Source of the DNA: Candidatus Eiseniibacteriota bacterium
Lineage (GTDB): Bacteria > Orphanbacterota > Orphanbacteria > Orphanbacterales > Orphanbacteraceae
Assembly: GCA_024276995.1 (NCBI GenBank)
Contig: JAJRWB010000078.1
Coordinates: 1-64,000, forward strand
Length of the DNA stretch: 64,000 nucleotides
Direction: 5' to 3'
Both the position numbers and the translations under genes were made by a program. Below, piece by piece: positions 28,345-37,669 of the stretch. The notes beneath the pieces were generated by a model. It was not told the DNA's origin and did not search any database. It saw only the letters and a program-made list of their open reading frames with translations. The first letter of the stretch is position 1. Each line of letters opens with the position of its first letter.

Positions 28345-30686
28345 AGACGATCTGGAAGACACGCCGCCTCTTCGCGTTCACCGGCCGGATGCCGATCCAC
28401 CTGAAGGTGGTGGTGAGCAACGTGTTCATCCTCGCCGGAATCGCCGCCTTCACACTCACCTATTATCCCCGGGAGCAGCGCAGGCAGACGCTCGAACTGG
28501 TGCAAAAAGGCGATCATATCCTGGTGCGCATGCTCGTCATCGGAATCGGCACCGCCATGTACACGGAAGACTATTCCGCCGTCACGACGACCTTCGACTG
28601 GATGAGGAACGACGGCAACACGCTCTACGCTGTGCTTCTCGACGAAGAGAACGAGCCGATCGCCACATACAATCCGGAAGGTCTCGATCTCCCCGTCGAA
28701 AAACTTCTCCATTTCAACGAGATCGCCGACATAAGCGGCCGCCGGGTGCACGCCATCGCCGAGGAGATCCGATACCAGGGGAAGTCGTACGGTACGCTCC
28801 TCGTCGGCTCCTCACTCGAGGCGACCGATAGGGCGATCCGGCGGAACGCGACGATGACCCTGGAGATCAGCCTGACGATCTTCTGTCTCGGTCTGTTCCT
28901 ATCGCTCCTCGTCAGCCGGATGATCACGAAGCCGCTCCACCTTCTCAGGGACGCGGCGAAACGGATCGCCGCCGGCGACAGGGACGCGACGATCGACATA
29001 ACCGCTTCCGATGAAGTCGGCGAACTCGCGCGGGCCTTCAAGGTGATGGTGGAGAGCCTGAACCGGTCGATCACGAGAGCGGAGGAACTCGCCGTGGCGG
29101 CGGACGACGCGAACCGGGCGAAAAGCGAGTTTCTTGCCAACATGAGCCATGAAATCCGCACGCCGATGAACGGCGTTATCGGCATGACGGGGCTGTTGAT
29201 CGACACCGATCTCGACGAGGAGCAGAGGGAATACGCCGAAACGGTGAAGAACTGTGGCGAATCGCTCCTCGCGATTATCAATGAAATCCTCGATTACTCG
29301 AAGATCGAAGCGGGGAAAATGGACCTTGAGACGACCGACTTCGACCTCGTCGAGGTGCTCGATCATGCGGCGGCGCCGGTGGCGCTCCGCGTCCAGGAGC
29401 AGGGGATCGAACTGGTTAGCATCGTGGGAAGCGATGTACCGACCCTCCTTCGAGGCGATCCCGGGCGGCTTCGCCAGATCATCGTCAACCTCCTGGGAAA
29501 CGCGGCGAAATTCACCTCCGAGGGGGAGATCACCGTCACCGCGGCGATCGAACAGGACCACGGCGACGAGGTGACACTCCGTTTCGCCGTTTCCGATACC
29601 GGCATCGGCATCCCGGAGAACCGGCGCGCAATGCTTTTCGAGGCGTTCACCCAGGCCGATTCCTCTACTACGAGGAACTACGGCGGCACCGGGCTGGGGT
29701 TGACGATCTGCAAACGCCTCGCCGAGATGATGGGTGGGGAAATCGGCGTGGAGAGTGTGGAAGGTGAGGGGGCCACCTTCTGGTTCACCGCACGCTTCGA
29801 AAAGCAAACGGTTTCGAAGGTGAAAGTGAAGCCGCTCGAAGACCTGCGAGGCCGGAAGGTGCTGGTGGTGGACGACAACGAAATGAACCGGCGCCTCTTC
29901 GGCATCCTTCTCGACGGATGGGGGTGCCGGCACGACGAGGCGGTCGACGGTGTCGAGGCGCTCGCGATGCTCCGCGCCGCCCGCGAGGAGGACGATCCGT
30001 TCTCCCTCGCCATCGTTGACATGCAGATGCCCGGGATGGACGGCGAAATGCTCGGCAGGGCGATCAAGAAGGACCCGATCATCGGCGACACGGTACTGAT
30101 CATGATGACCTCCATGGGCGGTCGCGGTGATGTTGCTCGCTTCGAGGCGGCGGGGTTCTCGGCGTACCTCACCAAGCCGGTGCGTCGTGAAATCCTCCGC
30201 AAGGCGATCGCCACCGCTCTCGGCGAGAAGAAGGATGCGCCGGCGCGGGCCGAAAAGCAGTCACCGAAACTCTCTTCCGGCGGGGCGAAACGTTCCGCCG
30301 TGAGGATTCTTGTGGCGGAGGACAATCCGACGAACCGGAAGGTGGCCGAGAAGATCCTGCAGAAGCTCGGCCACGAGGCGGTCCTCGTGGAGAACGGAAA
30401 AGAGGCGGTGGAGGCGCTCCGAAAAGAGGCGTATCCCCTCGTGCTCATGGACTGCCAGATGCCGGTGATGGATGGTTACGATGCGTCCCGGGCGATCCGC
30501 GCCGCCGATTCGGGCGTGATGGATCGTGAGGTCATTATCGTGGCGCTGACGGCGAATGCCCTCGAAGGGGACAAAGAGAAGTGCCTCGCCGCCGGCATGA
30601 ACGACTATCTTTCGAAGCCGATCGATCCGAAGTCACTCACCGCCGTAGTGGAGAAGTGGCTCGGCGCCGCGGCGGCGCACCGGTAG
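28341..30686 (+). CDS. Hybrid sensor histidine kinase with two receiver domains
   Basis: 781 residues, GTG start overlapping the previous stop by four bases. Membrane helices lie at about residues 28-45 and 170-190, bounding a periplasmic sensor region of about 120 residues. A HAMP domain follows ([15 protein letters not shown] to VESLNRSI). Then come HisKA with [10 protein letters not shown] (His270), HATPase with the N and G boxes ([28 protein letters not shown]), REC1 with Asp560 ([11 protein letters not shown]) and REC2 with Asp704 ([11 protein letters not shown]). There is no Hpt domain or output domain, so a separate phosphotransfer protein and regulator must exist. The operon with the porin and binding protein suggests it senses the same solute. 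Confidence 0.92.
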   Translation: MKTIWKTRRLFAFTGRMPIHLKVVVSNVFILAGIAAFTLTYYPREQRRQTLELVQKGDHILVRMLVIGIGTAMYTEDYSAVTTTFDWMRNDGNTLYAVLLDEENEPIATYNPEGLDLPVEKLLHFNEIADISGRRVHAIAEEIRYQGKSYGTLLVGSSLEATDRAIRRNATMTLEISLTIFCLGLFLSLLVSRMITKPLHLLRDAAKRIAAGDRDATIDITASDEVGELARAFKVMVESLNRSITRAEELAVAADDANRAKSEFLANMSHEIRTPMNGVIGMTGLLIDTDLDEEQREYAETVKNCGESLLAIINEILDYSKIEAGKMDLETTDFDLVEVLDHAAAPVALRVQEQGIELVSIVGSDVPTLLRGDPGRLRQIIVNLLGNAAKFTSEGEITVTAAIEQDHGDEVTLRFAVSDTGIGIPENRRAMLFEAFTQADSSTTRNYGGTGLGLTICKRLAEMMGGEIGVESVEGEGATFWFTARFEKQTVSKVKVKPLEDLRGRKVLVVDDNEMNRRLFGILLDGWGCRHDEAVDGVEALAMLRAAREEDDPFSLAIVDMQMPGMDGEMLGRAIKKDPIIGDTVLIMMTSMGGRGDVARFEAAGFSAYLTKPVRREILRKAIATALGEKKDAPARAEKQSPKLSSGGAKRSAVRILVAEDNPTNRKVAEKILQKLGHEAVLVENGKEAVEALRKEAYPLVLMDCQMPVMDGYDASRAIRAADSGVMDREVIIVALTANALEGDKEKCLAAGMNDYLSKPIDPKSLTAVVEKWLGAAAAHR

Positions 30687-30689
30687 CGG

Positions 30690-30983
30690 TCATTTCCGAT
30701 TCGCTTTTTGCTCCGCGCATTCGAGATGCCGCCGCCACGCCGCCCTCTTCTCCTCGAGGGTCAACGCCTTGACCCAGCCGTAACGTTCCCGCATCGGGCG
30801 CTTTCGCAGATCATTGAGACAGCAATCTTCCGGGTTCCCTCCGTCGACGGGACAGGTCACCAGGAGGCCGATCAGAAGGGTGGTGAGTTCCTCCTCTGGA
30901 ATCGCGTCGGCGGACATGAAAACGAACATACGAGAGAATGCAGATCTGTCAATGGTTATTTTCTGAAACGTGGTCGACTTCAT
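30690..30983 (-). CDS. Small Cys-rich cytoplasmic protein, unknown function
   Basis: 97 residues from ATG 30983 (MKSTTFQKITIDRSAFSRM). The C-terminal half carries four cysteines in VTCPVDGGNPEDCCLNDLR and RRHLECAEQK, with RKRPMRERYGWVKAL between them. Small proteins with this CPxxGGNPEDC...EHHxxC pattern occur in deltaproteobacteria-like genomes without known function; that is recollection, not a search. It may bind metal. The SD is weak, and an alternative start at ATG 30929 (MFVFMSADAIP) is possible. It converges with the hybrid kinase, with three bases between the stops. Confidence 0.65.
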   Translation of the reverse strand: MKSTTFQKITIDRSAFSRMFVFMSADAIPEEELTTLLIGLLVTCPVDGGNPEDCCLNDLRKRPMRERYGWVKALTLEEKRAAWRRHLECAEQKANRK

Positions 30984-31284
30984 ATGCTGCGCGCCCTTTG
31001 CCGGGCGACTCCGTAACTCCGTATCATATGATGGCGGCATGTGGCGATGACAACCGCGGACACCCGCTTTCGGGCGGACCCAAGGTGCCGGCCTCGACCG
31101 TGGCGTCGCGGCATGAAGATCCCCAGCCTCCGGGCGAGGCGCTCCTGAAGAAGACGGCGATTGCAGGGATCGGGCGCTTCCGGCGGCGTCTTGTCGATTC
31201 ATCGGGTGAGAACGTCGTGATAAGGGAACGGCCCGGGTACGGTGTACCCGGGCCGCCGAGTCAGGCTATCTGTAAGCGTCAGGC
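30984..31284. other. Intergenic region between two minus-strand genes, no gene seen
   Basis: About 300 bases. An open frame extends the Cys-rich gene to 31202 but reads as Arg/Pro/Ser-rich shadow sequence. A TATGAT -10 on the minus strand (31028-31023) with TTGTCA 19 bases away may drive the Cys-rich gene. The RRM gene's hairpin lies at 31229-31255. Confidence 0.5.
31229..31255 (-). terminator. Perfect 12-bp hairpin downstream of the RRM gene
   Basis: Arms 31229-31240 and 31244-31255 pair perfectly around a 3-base loop. On the minus strand it is followed only by TTCCCTTATC, so the U-tract is poor, but its place 30 bases past the RRM stop fits a terminator or an mRNA 3' stabiliser. Confidence 0.6.
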
Positions 31285-31548
31285 TTACCAGCGGGACCGG
31301 CCGCGGTCCTCGCGCTGCTTCGCCTCGTTCACCTTCAGGTTGCGTCCACCCATCTCGGTACCGTCCAGGGCGCTCATGGCGGCGCGGGCGCCGTCGTCGT
31401 CCATCTGGACGAAGCCGAAGCCGCGGGGCCGACCCGTGTCGCGATCCGTGATCAGAGCGACTTCATTCACCGTTCCGTGGGCCTCGAACAGTTCACGAAC
31501 TTCGGCTTCCGTCGCACTGAAGGGCAGATTTCCGACATACAATTTCAT
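31285..31548 (-). CDS. RNA-recognition-motif (RRM) RNA-binding protein
   Basis: 87 residues, essentially one RRM domain. RNP2 is KLYVGNLPF (residues 2-10) and RNP1 is RGFGFVQM (about residues 42-49). A short basic tail EAKQREDRGRSRW follows. It resembles cyanobacterial Rbp-type and other bacterial single-RRM proteins, often cold- or stress-induced, binding single-stranded RNA. SD GGAG precedes ATG 31548. A consensus promoter about 215 bases upstream gives an unusually long leader, which suggests post-transcriptional control. Confidence 0.93.
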   Translation of the reverse strand: MKLYVGNLPFSATEAEVRELFEAHGTVNEVALITDRDTGRPRGFGFVQMDDDGARAAMSALDGTEMGGRNLKVNEAKQREDRGRSRW

Positions 31549-31745
31549 TTCCTACTCCAAATCCCTTTCGCTCCAGTTAAATTAGAGGTCACCGGCCGAA
31601 TATCGACCGGTTCCTCCGCGAACCGGCACCGGACCGCGCCGCTCTGCGGAACAATCCATTTCCGGACTAGCCTTGGAATCGGATGTCCTTTACCGGGCTT
31701 CGATTCAACGGGAGCGAACTCGGCGAGATCGATGCGGCAGGCCAT
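31545..31745 (-). other. Possible upstream ORF in the RRM leader
   Basis: A 66-residue frame (MACRIDLAEF to GIWSRK) begins about 12 bases after the predicted transcription start. Its TGA overlaps the RRM ATG as ATGA. There is no SD, and the frame may be open by chance in GC-rich DNA. If real it would couple RRM translation to its own. Confidence 0.2.
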
Positions 31746-31763
31746 TCCAATGCTATTGTCTTC

Positions 31764-31791
31764 AGTATAGGGCCTCCGGGCGCCGTGTCAA
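31764..31791 (-). promoter_or_regulatory. Consensus promoter of the RRM gene
   Basis: On the minus strand TTGACA (31791-31786), a 16-base spacer and TATACT (31769-31764). It is among the strongest sigma70-type promoters in the window and sits about 215 bases before the RRM start. Confidence 0.8.
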
Positions 31792-31835
31792 GCGTAAATA
31801 GCCTCGCACGGCGGGTAGCAGGTATTGAGGCGCCG

Positions 31836-32768
31836 TCAATCGGCTTCGAGAATCTTTGCGTGGGGCGGCGCGCCCCCTCGGACGACGAGAAACACGCCGG
31901 CGAAGACGAGAAGGGCGCTCACGTAGTAGCGCGCCCCCGGCAGAGCGCCGCCGCTCATCGCCGACAGGAGGGTGGCGATAAACGGTTGGAGGTAGATGAA
32001 AAGCGCCACGGTGGACGATTCCGCACGGCCGAGGGCGTAGAAGTTGAGGAGATAGGCGAGCACCGTGGGGAAAAGGACGATCCAGACGCCGGTCCATGCC
32101 ACTGCCGGAGGAATCGAAGCCGGGTCGAGACCGAGCACGTCCCCCATGCCGTAGGCACCGATGCCGACGGCGCCCCACGCCATCGTCCACGCCGTCACGG
32201 TCAGCGGATGATATTGCCGGGCGAGGCGGCGCGAGATCACGAGGAAGAAGCCGAAGGAGCACGCGTTCAACAGGGTGAGAAGGTCTCCGAGAATGAGACG
32301 GTCCTCAAAGGTGAACACCTCGACCTTCAGGAGGACGAGCACACCGGCGAAGGCGGTCACGAGGCCCGCCGTCTTCCACCGGGTTACCCGCTCGCGTCGA
32401 AGAATCGCGGCGAAGAGGAACGTCGACACGGGGATCATCGTCACCATGAGCGCCGAGTGGGCGGGCGTAGTGCGGGCGATCCCCTCGGTGAAGAGAACCT
32501 GGTTGATCACCACGCCGAAGAGCGCGAAGAGCGCGAAGCGCGCGTGGTCGGCGAGAGGGATCACGGTTTTTCCGGGACGGAGGTGTTCGAGAGAAAGGAG
32601 GAGGGCGGCCGCGAGAGTCGCGCGGATCGTCGCCCACGCCGGCGGAGGAATCACCGCCACCACGCTCTTCGCGGCGACGTAGTGGACGCCGAAAAGGAGC
32701 TGCACGGCGAGCAGCGCCGAAAGCGCACGGGGAGGAATCGAACGCCGCGGCCCTCCGCCGGAGATCAC
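31836..32768 (-). CDS. EamA/DMT-family transporter
   Basis: 310 residues with ten predicted membrane helices in two EamA halves. It begins near LLAVQLLFGVHYVAAK, with a repeat motif around ISRRLARQYHPLTVTAWTM and helices to FAGVFLVVRG. GTG start at 32768, four bases after the stop of the UPF0158 gene, so the two are co-transcribed. Family members export amino acids or other small metabolites across the inner membrane. Nothing in the sequence picks the substrate. Confidence 0.88.
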   Translation of the reverse strand: MISGGGPRRSIPPRALSALLAVQLLFGVHYVAAKSVVAVIPPPAWATIRATLAAALLLSLEHLRPGKTVIPLADHARFALFALFGVVINQVLFTEGIARTTPAHSALMVTMIPVSTFLFAAILRRERVTRWKTAGLVTAFAGVLVLLKVEVFTFEDRLILGDLLTLLNACSFGFFLVISRRLARQYHPLTVTAWTMAWGAVGIGAYGMGDVLGLDPASIPPAVAWTGVWIVLFPTVLAYLLNFYALGRAESSTVALFIYLQPFIATLLSAMSGGALPGARYYVSALLVFAGVFLVVRGGAPPHAKILEAD

Positions 32769-32772
32769 GCGG

Positions 32773-33216
32773 TCAACCGTTCCCCTCGAGAACGATCTCT
32801 TTCTCGTCGAGCCATTTTTCGATCTCCCGGGTGATTCCCTCGTTCTTCAATCGGAACCACCGGTCCTCCTCCTCCGGGTAGATGGCGAGGATTTCTCGGA
32901 ACCGGCGGAATGCCCCTTTCCCCTCGATGGCCCGGACGAGCTGCTCGGCGGCGGTCTTGTCCGACACCGTCTCGATAAAGTTCTCCATCTCGGCATAGCC
33001 GTCGGAGCTTCGTTTGTGAGGAAGAAGGAAATAGCGGGTGTTCACCCCCGCGGCGATCCGCTGCGCGTCTTCCGTGTTGGCGCCCCTTTCGAGCATATCG
33101 ACGAAGATCGGGACGATCTCGCCGGTTTGGACGTCGAGAAAATATCGCTTGTCCGCCGTGCCCTGTTCGTAGGCATAGGCGAGGTCGTCGAAGTGAATGC
33201 GGACGTGATACGCCAT
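32773..33216 (-). CDS. UPF0158-family conserved protein
   Basis: 147 residues. It shows the family's typical features: FLDVQTGEIVPI near the start, a central RYFLLPHKRSSDGYAEMENFIETV, and RLVRAIEGKGAFRRF-like sequence (here LVRAIEGKGAFRRFREIL) followed by W-F/W-L helices. The function of the family is not established. SD GGAGGG lies before ATG 33216. It is soluble, without a signal peptide. It is co-transcribed with the EamA transporter downstream. Confidence 0.85.
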   Translation of the reverse strand: MAYHVRIHFDDLAYAYEQGTADKRYFLDVQTGEIVPIFVDMLERGANTEDAQRIAAGVNTRYFLLPHKRSSDGYAEMENFIETVSDKTAAEQLVRAIEGKGAFRRFREILAIYPEEEDRWFRLKNEGITREIEKWLDEKEIVLEGNG

Positions 33217-33298
33217 CGTGATCCCTCCTGCACGGTTGCAGGGCGATCGTACCAGATCTCCCCGCGCCCGCGATAGGCCTTTCCCGGACATTGCGCGG

Positions 33299-33326
33299 TT
33301 GCGCGCGGCCCGGTCTCTGCTATGAT
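33299..33326 (+). promoter_or_regulatory. Promoter of the membrane glycosyltransferase gene
   Basis: TTGCGC (33299-33304), a 16-base spacer and TATGAT (33321-33326). The predicted start of transcription, near 33333, rules out the in-frame ATG at 33322 as start codon. Confidence 0.6.
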
Positions 33327-33357
33327 CGGCCCGTTCCATCGATCGGGCCGGAAGGAG

Positions 33358-34671
33358 ATGGTCTTTCTGCTTCGCACGCTGATAGGGAACGACACGTCCG
33401 GTGCGCTCAGGCGGATCGTCGCGCTCGCCCTGGTGCTCCGTCTCGCCTGGTCGTTCCTTCTCTTTCCCGCGGTGGGCGAGAGCCTCCACTGGAAAGGGGT
33501 GGACGACGGCTATGATGAAATCGCGAGGAATCTTCTCGACGGCAACGGTTTTGTCGGCCGTCCCGGGCAAACGCCGAACCTCCTCACGCCCCCGGGATAC
33601 GTCTTCTTCCTCTACCTCCTTTACGGCGCCACCGGGAGGGAAGTGAACGAGGGGGTGCGGATCCGCCTCGTCCAGCCTCTTCTCGACGCGGTGTGCTGCG
33701 TTCTCATCTTCCTCCTCGGCCGCCGCCTCTTCCGCCGGCGCCGCGTGGCGCTGGCGGGCGCCCTCGCGTGGGCGCTCTACCCGCAGATCATCGTCTACAA
33801 CGCCCGCGTCGCGCCCGAGGTGCTCTTCACCCTTCTTCTCACGGCGATGGTCCTCTTCTGGATCGCCGTTCTCGAAGAAGGGAGGATGAGGGACGCTCTT
33901 CTTATGGGGGCGTTTTTCGCCCTCGCCGCACTGGTGAAGGAAAAAATCGTCTTCCTTCCTCCGCTCCTTCTCGCGCCGGTCCTCTTCCGCGCGAAGGGGA
34001 ACGTCCGCCGCCGAGTCACCCTCGCCGCCGCGGCGACCGCCGCCATGGTTCTCCTCCTCGCACCGTGGCTCATTCGAGGGTATCGGCTGACCGGCCTGGT
34101 CTACCCGATCACCCTCCGTTCGGGGCGGGCGCTCGACCAGGGACTCGACGAGAGCTTTTCCGGCGCCGACACGATGGCGGTTCACTTCTTCCGGGAAAAA
34201 GAAAAGGCGCGTCGCGACTCGGTTCCGCCCCACGGCGTCGGAGGCGCCCCGCATGATCGGGCGGAGGAAGCGGAGCGGGCCTTTCGGGGCGCCGAGCGGG
34301 AGCGCGACCTGATCGGCGCTTCGCTCGAGCGTATCGCCGCCGATCCACTCGCTTTCGTCCGTGCGTTCTTTGTGAAGGCGGCCGCGTTCTGGTACTTCGG
34401 ACAACCGAAAGTGATCGCCGGGAATATCGCCGTGCAGATCCCCATCCTCCTTCTCGCCGTCGCCGGCTACTGGAAGAGGTGGCGGCGGTACGATCTTCTC
34501 CCCTTCCTTCTGCTCAGCGGGTATTTCATATTCATTCATGCCCTTACCATCGTGCGCATGCGCTATTCCATCCCGATCATGCCCGAGACGATTCTCGTCG
34601 CCGCCGCGTTTCTCTTCGGCCGGATGGAAGAGGAAGAGAGCGACCTTCCAGGAGAGACGACCCGGCGCTGA
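33358..34671 (+). CDS. Membrane glycosyltransferase of the GT39/PMT (ArnT-like) type
   Basis: 437 residues with about ten membrane helices. The acidic motif in the first periplasmic loop is present as KGVDDGYDEIARNLLDG, then GFVGRPGQTPNLLTPPGYVFFLYLLYG, the usual layout of lipid-linked sugar transferases. It would move a sugar from a polyprenyl carrier to a lipid or protein on the periplasmic side. ATG 33358 is chosen because the promoter excludes 33322, though AAGGAG directly abuts it, which is unusually tight. A TPR/peptidase gene follows about 105 bases on. Confidence 0.8.
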   Translation: MVFLLRTLIGNDTSGALRRIVALALVLRLAWSFLLFPAVGESLHWKGVDDGYDEIARNLLDGNGFVGRPGQTPNLLTPPGYVFFLYLLYGATGREVNEGVRIRLVQPLLDAVCCVLIFLLGRRLFRRRRVALAGALAWALYPQIIVYNARVAPEVLFTLLLTAMVLFWIAVLEEGRMRDALLMGAFFALAALVKEKIVFLPPLLLAPVLFRAKGNVRRRVTLAAAATAAMVLLLAPWLIRGYRLTGLVYPITLRSGRALDQGLDESFSGADTMAVHFFREKEKARRDSVPPHGVGGAPHDRAEEAERAFRGAERERDLIGASLERIAADPLAFVRAFFVKAAAFWYFGQPKVIAGNIAVQIPILLLAVAGYWKRWRRYDLLPFLLLSGYFIFIHALTIVRMRYSIPIMPETILVAAAFLFGRMEEEESDLPGETTRR

Positions 34672-34776
34672 TCCCGATTATTCGAGAAACCCGTTCAAGT
34701 CGGCCATCCCGCGGCCGATCCTTGGAACAGCTCTTCTCAAGGTGGATGACCCTTCATCCACTTCGGGGAGAGGTTC

Positions 34777-36042
34777 GTGCGTTTTCGCCTCTATTTCCTC
34801 ACCTTTGCCGTTCTGGCCGCTTCGGTGCGTGCGCCGTGTACCGATCCTTCCCTTTGGAACGACCGGGGAATCCGCTATTTCCGCTCGGGCGAGTACGACC
34901 TGGCGATCCACTGCTTCGGTAGGGCCCTCGATGAACGTCCCGGCGAGGCGACGATCCGCTTCAACCTCGCTTCGAGCCACGCCCGCAAGGCGGTCGATCT
35001 CGTAGGCGGCGACGATGTGGACGAGACGGCCGTTTTGGAAGCCCTCGGTGAAGCGAAGGCGGCGATCGCTCTCGAGGAGGATCACGCCTACTTCCGCAGG
35101 GTGCTCGGTTTCGTCCGCCAGGAAGAGGGAATGTACCGGCAGGCGTTCGAGGCGTTTCTCGCAGCCGATCGTCTCGAGCCGGACGACCCGCCCACGCTGG
35201 CGCTGCTCGGTGACGCCGCATACCGCCTCGACGACGTGGAAAGGGCCGTGGAATACTGGAGCCGCTCGCTGCAGCTCGACCCCTCTCAGAAGAACCTCGC
35301 CGAACGGCTCGATAGAGGCCGGCGGGAGATCCGTGTGGAAGGGGGATTTCGTTCCCTCGGGAAAGGGTCCTTTTCAGTGCGTTACGATCCGTCGATCCCT
35401 GGGGCGAGAAGGGAGGCGGAAAGGGTGGAGGAACTCCTCGAGCAGGCGCGAAGAGACGTGCGGTCCGCCACGGGGTATGAAACGGAGCGCACCGTGCCGG
35501 TGGTGCTCTACAGCCCGGAGCGGTTTCGTTCCTACATGGGGCCGCTCGAATGGACCCGCGGCATCTATGACGGCAAGATCCGGATCCCCCTTTCCGAGGC
35601 GGCCGCGGACGATGCCGTCCTCAAGGCGCTTGCCGTTCACGAGTACGTGCACGCCGTGGTCTATGAACTCTCCCGGGATCGCGCTCCCGCGTGGCTGAAC
35701 GAGGGGCTCGCCCAGGCGCTCGCCGGCGAATGGACCGCATCCGCCGAACGGACCGCCCGGCGGATGATCGCCCTCGGCGAGTTTCTTCCTCTCGGCGCGC
35801 TCGACGACTCCTTCCTCGGTCTGAAGCCGGATAGAGTGGAGCAGGCGTATGTCGAGTCGTACATCGTGGTTTCCCACCTTCTCGACCGCTATACCCGGCG
35901 GCATCTGAGGCGGCTTCTCGAAGGGTATGCCGGCGGCGGAAAGACGGAGATCCTCCTTGGCGAGGTCTGTCACGTAACCCCCGATGAACTGCTGGAAGAG
36001 GCGATGGCGAGCTATGCCCGTCCCCGGGCCGCCTCCCGCTGA
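34777..36042 (+). CDS. Exported TPR protein with peptidase-MA-like (gluzincin) domain
   Basis: 421 residues, GTG start after GGGGAGAGG. The N-terminal hydrophobic segment ends at VRAPC and could be a lipoprotein or an ordinary signal. TPR-like repeats occupy about residues 25-180 (NDRGIRYFRSGEYDLAIHCF, then LLGDAAYRLDDVERAVEYW). The peptidase-MA-like domain has HEYVHAVVYEL (His288) followed by the glutamate of WLNEGLAQALAGEW, a gluzincin arrangement. The substrate is unknown. Architecture with TPR repeats preceding an HExxH domain is common among uncharacterised exported proteins of these lineages. Confidence 0.82.
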   Translation: MRFRLYFLTFAVLAASVRAPCTDPSLWNDRGIRYFRSGEYDLAIHCFGRALDERPGEATIRFNLASSHARKAVDLVGGDDVDETAVLEALGEAKAAIALEEDHAYFRRVLGFVRQEEGMYRQAFEAFLAADRLEPDDPPTLALLGDAAYRLDDVERAVEYWSRSLQLDPSQKNLAERLDRGRREIRVEGGFRSLGKGSFSVRYDPSIPGARREAERVEELLEQARRDVRSATGYETERTVPVVLYSPERFRSYMGPLEWTRGIYDGKIRIPLSEAAADDAVLKALAVHEYVHAVVYELSRDRAPAWLNEGLAQALAGEWTASAERTARRMIALGEFLPLGALDDSFLGLKPDRVEQAYVESYIVVSHLLDRYTRRHLRRLLEGYAGGGKTEILLGEVCHVTPDELLEEAMASYARPRAASR

Positions 36043-36379
36043 GTCGTTTCCCGATCCCGCTTCGCAAAGTCTCGATCTGCTGCCCACGTCATGGTCGCCT
36101 GCAGTGCTGAAGTGACCACGACGTGGTCGATCCTTTTTCCATCACCTCCGCGCCGCCGGCGGCGTACCGCTGTTTCCGTAATGTGTTTCGCCGTTTTCCC
36201 CCAATCGCTTCCATCCGGTACGACATTTGCATTGAAGAATGGTCGTGCCCGGGGATCCGGGGAATCCCCGGTGGATGGGACAGGAACAGTGACGAGAGGA
36301 GGTGGTTCGCGAGGCAAGAAGCCCGGAAAGTAATGCGGAAAGTGACCGTGGTGCGCGCGGGGGGCGGAATCGATCCAGT
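36043..36379. other. Convergent intergenic region, no gene seen
   Basis: 337 bases between two convergent stops. Several short frames are open, but their peptides are low-complexity Arg/Pro/Gly. Hairpins are present: a 6-bp repeat with a 3-base spacer near 36111-36127 (GACCAC/GTGGTC) and an 8-bp stem near 36249-36271 (CCGGGGAT/ATCCCCGG). Neither has a T-run, so both are weak terminator candidates. Confidence 0.5.
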
Positions 36380-37474
36380 TCACCCTGAAGGAAGAGTTTT
36401 CCTGTCCCCCGTGCGCCGCTGATCGCCCTGCTTCGCACCGTGTCGGACCGCGATTATCTGCGCGGCGATGCTCACGGCGATTTCAGCGGGCGTTTCGGCT
36501 TCGATATCGATACCGATCGGCGCGCAGAGAGAGTCGAACCGCGCGGCATCGATCCCCTCCTTCGTGAGAACCCTCTTCACTGTCTTCACGCGCCTGCGTG
36601 ATCCGATCATGCCGACATACGTTCTCTTTCTCGTAAGAATCACCCGGAGTGCTTCTACGTCGACGGCGTAACCCCTTGAGACGAGGGCGTAATAATCGGA
36701 ACGACTCTCGCCCAGATCGGCGAGGAGTGCGGCGTACGCGCCGGCACGGCACGTGACCGCATCGGGGAACCGTTCGGGCGAGGCGTACTCGGGGCGGTCG
36801 TCGAGAACCACTACGCGGAAGCCGAGACGACTCGCCAGTTCGCAGAGGGAAACGGCGATATGACCGCCGCCGACAATGATCAGTCTTTCGGCGGGGGTGA
36901 ATCTTTGGACGAGAAGGTCAGCGCCCCCATCGTCCGACCGGATTCTCTCCACCGGGGAGTCACCGTTCGTTACGTTCTCCGGCGCTCGAATCGCCTTCCC
37001 GGGGGAGTCCGCACGCCACACGGCGTCCCCTTTCTCATCGAAGACCGCTTCCACCGGCCGGAGCGTGCCGTCCTCATCGACGAACCGTCGAACAAGGGCC
37101 GCGGCGCGGTCATTTTCGATTTCGTCGAGGAGCGCGTGAAGCCATCCCCGGTCCCGGCCGGCGAAGAGCGGGTCGAGGAGAATCTCCATCCGACCGCCGC
37201 AGACCATTCCGCCGGGCGAGTTTTCGTCGGCCCACATCTCCAGGGCCATCCGCGAAGGGCGATCCTCCCCGCCGCTCATGGCGTCGGCCGCCCGGGCGAT
37301 GACGTCCGCCTCGCCCGACCCGCCGCCGATGGTGCCCGCCGTCGACCGGTCGGCGAAAAGCGCCATCGCTCTCCCCGGTGTGCCGGGTGCCGATCCCCGT
37401 GTTTCGATCACCGTCGCGAGCACCGCGCGCTCACCGCGATCGAGGCGTTCCAGCGCTTTCCTGTAGACTTCGAT
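36380..37474 (-). CDS. XdhC/CoxI-family protein (molybdoenzyme accessory) with apparent AUC start
   Basis: 364 residues if started at ATC 37474. XdhC proteins bind or insert molybdenum cofactor for xanthine-dehydrogenase-type enzymes. The N-terminal domain has LATVIETRGSAPGTPGR, GTIGGGSGE and the Cys of GGMVCGGRMEIL. The C-terminal Rossmann domain has LIIVGGGHIAVSLCELA and YVGMIGSRRRV. The GTG at 37423 would remove IEVYRKALERLDRGERAV, which matches the family's usual N-terminus. Upstream in that frame, GGAGG is followed by five bases and then ATC with no ATG, GTG or TTG. No molybdoenzyme subunit is adjacent. Confidence 0.85.
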   Translation of the reverse strand: MEVYRKALERLDRGERAVLATVIETRGSAPGTPGRAMALFADRSTAGTIGGGSGEADVIARAADAMSGGEDRPSRMALEMWADENSPGGMVCGGRMEILLDPLFAGRDRGWLHALLDEIENDRAAALVRRFVDEDGTLRPVEAVFDEKGDAVWRADSPGKAIRAPENVTNGDSPVERIRSDDGGADLLVQRFTPAERLIIVGGGHIAVSLCELASRLGFRVVVLDDRPEYASPERFPDAVTCRAGAYAALLADLGESRSDYYALVSRGYAVDVEALRVILTRKRTYVGMIGSRRRVKTVKRVLTKEGIDAARFDSLCAPIGIDIEAETPAEIAVSIAAQIIAVRHGAKQGDQRRTGDRKTLPSG

Positions 37475-37669
37475 GGGAACCTCCCTGGAATGCCGGTCCG
37501 ACCGCGCCCGACGCCGGCGCGCATCCTCCGCACGCCGGGCGCGGTCATCTTCCGCCGGCGCCTCTCTCTATCCATGTTATGCTAGGCGCCGATGTGTGTC
37601 CAATGACGTCCCCGCTCCGGCGCGGCTTTCCATGCGCGTATCGGGGGACGGCCGGGAGCCGATACCGGA

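Noticed and set aside
33322-33357. ATG 33322 as the start of the membrane glycosyltransferase
   Set aside because: It overlaps the TATGAT -10 box of a good promoter and has no SD.
36091-36333. 80-codon plus-strand frame in the convergent gap
   Set aside because: Low-complexity basic peptide without SD, and similar open frames exist in the other phases.
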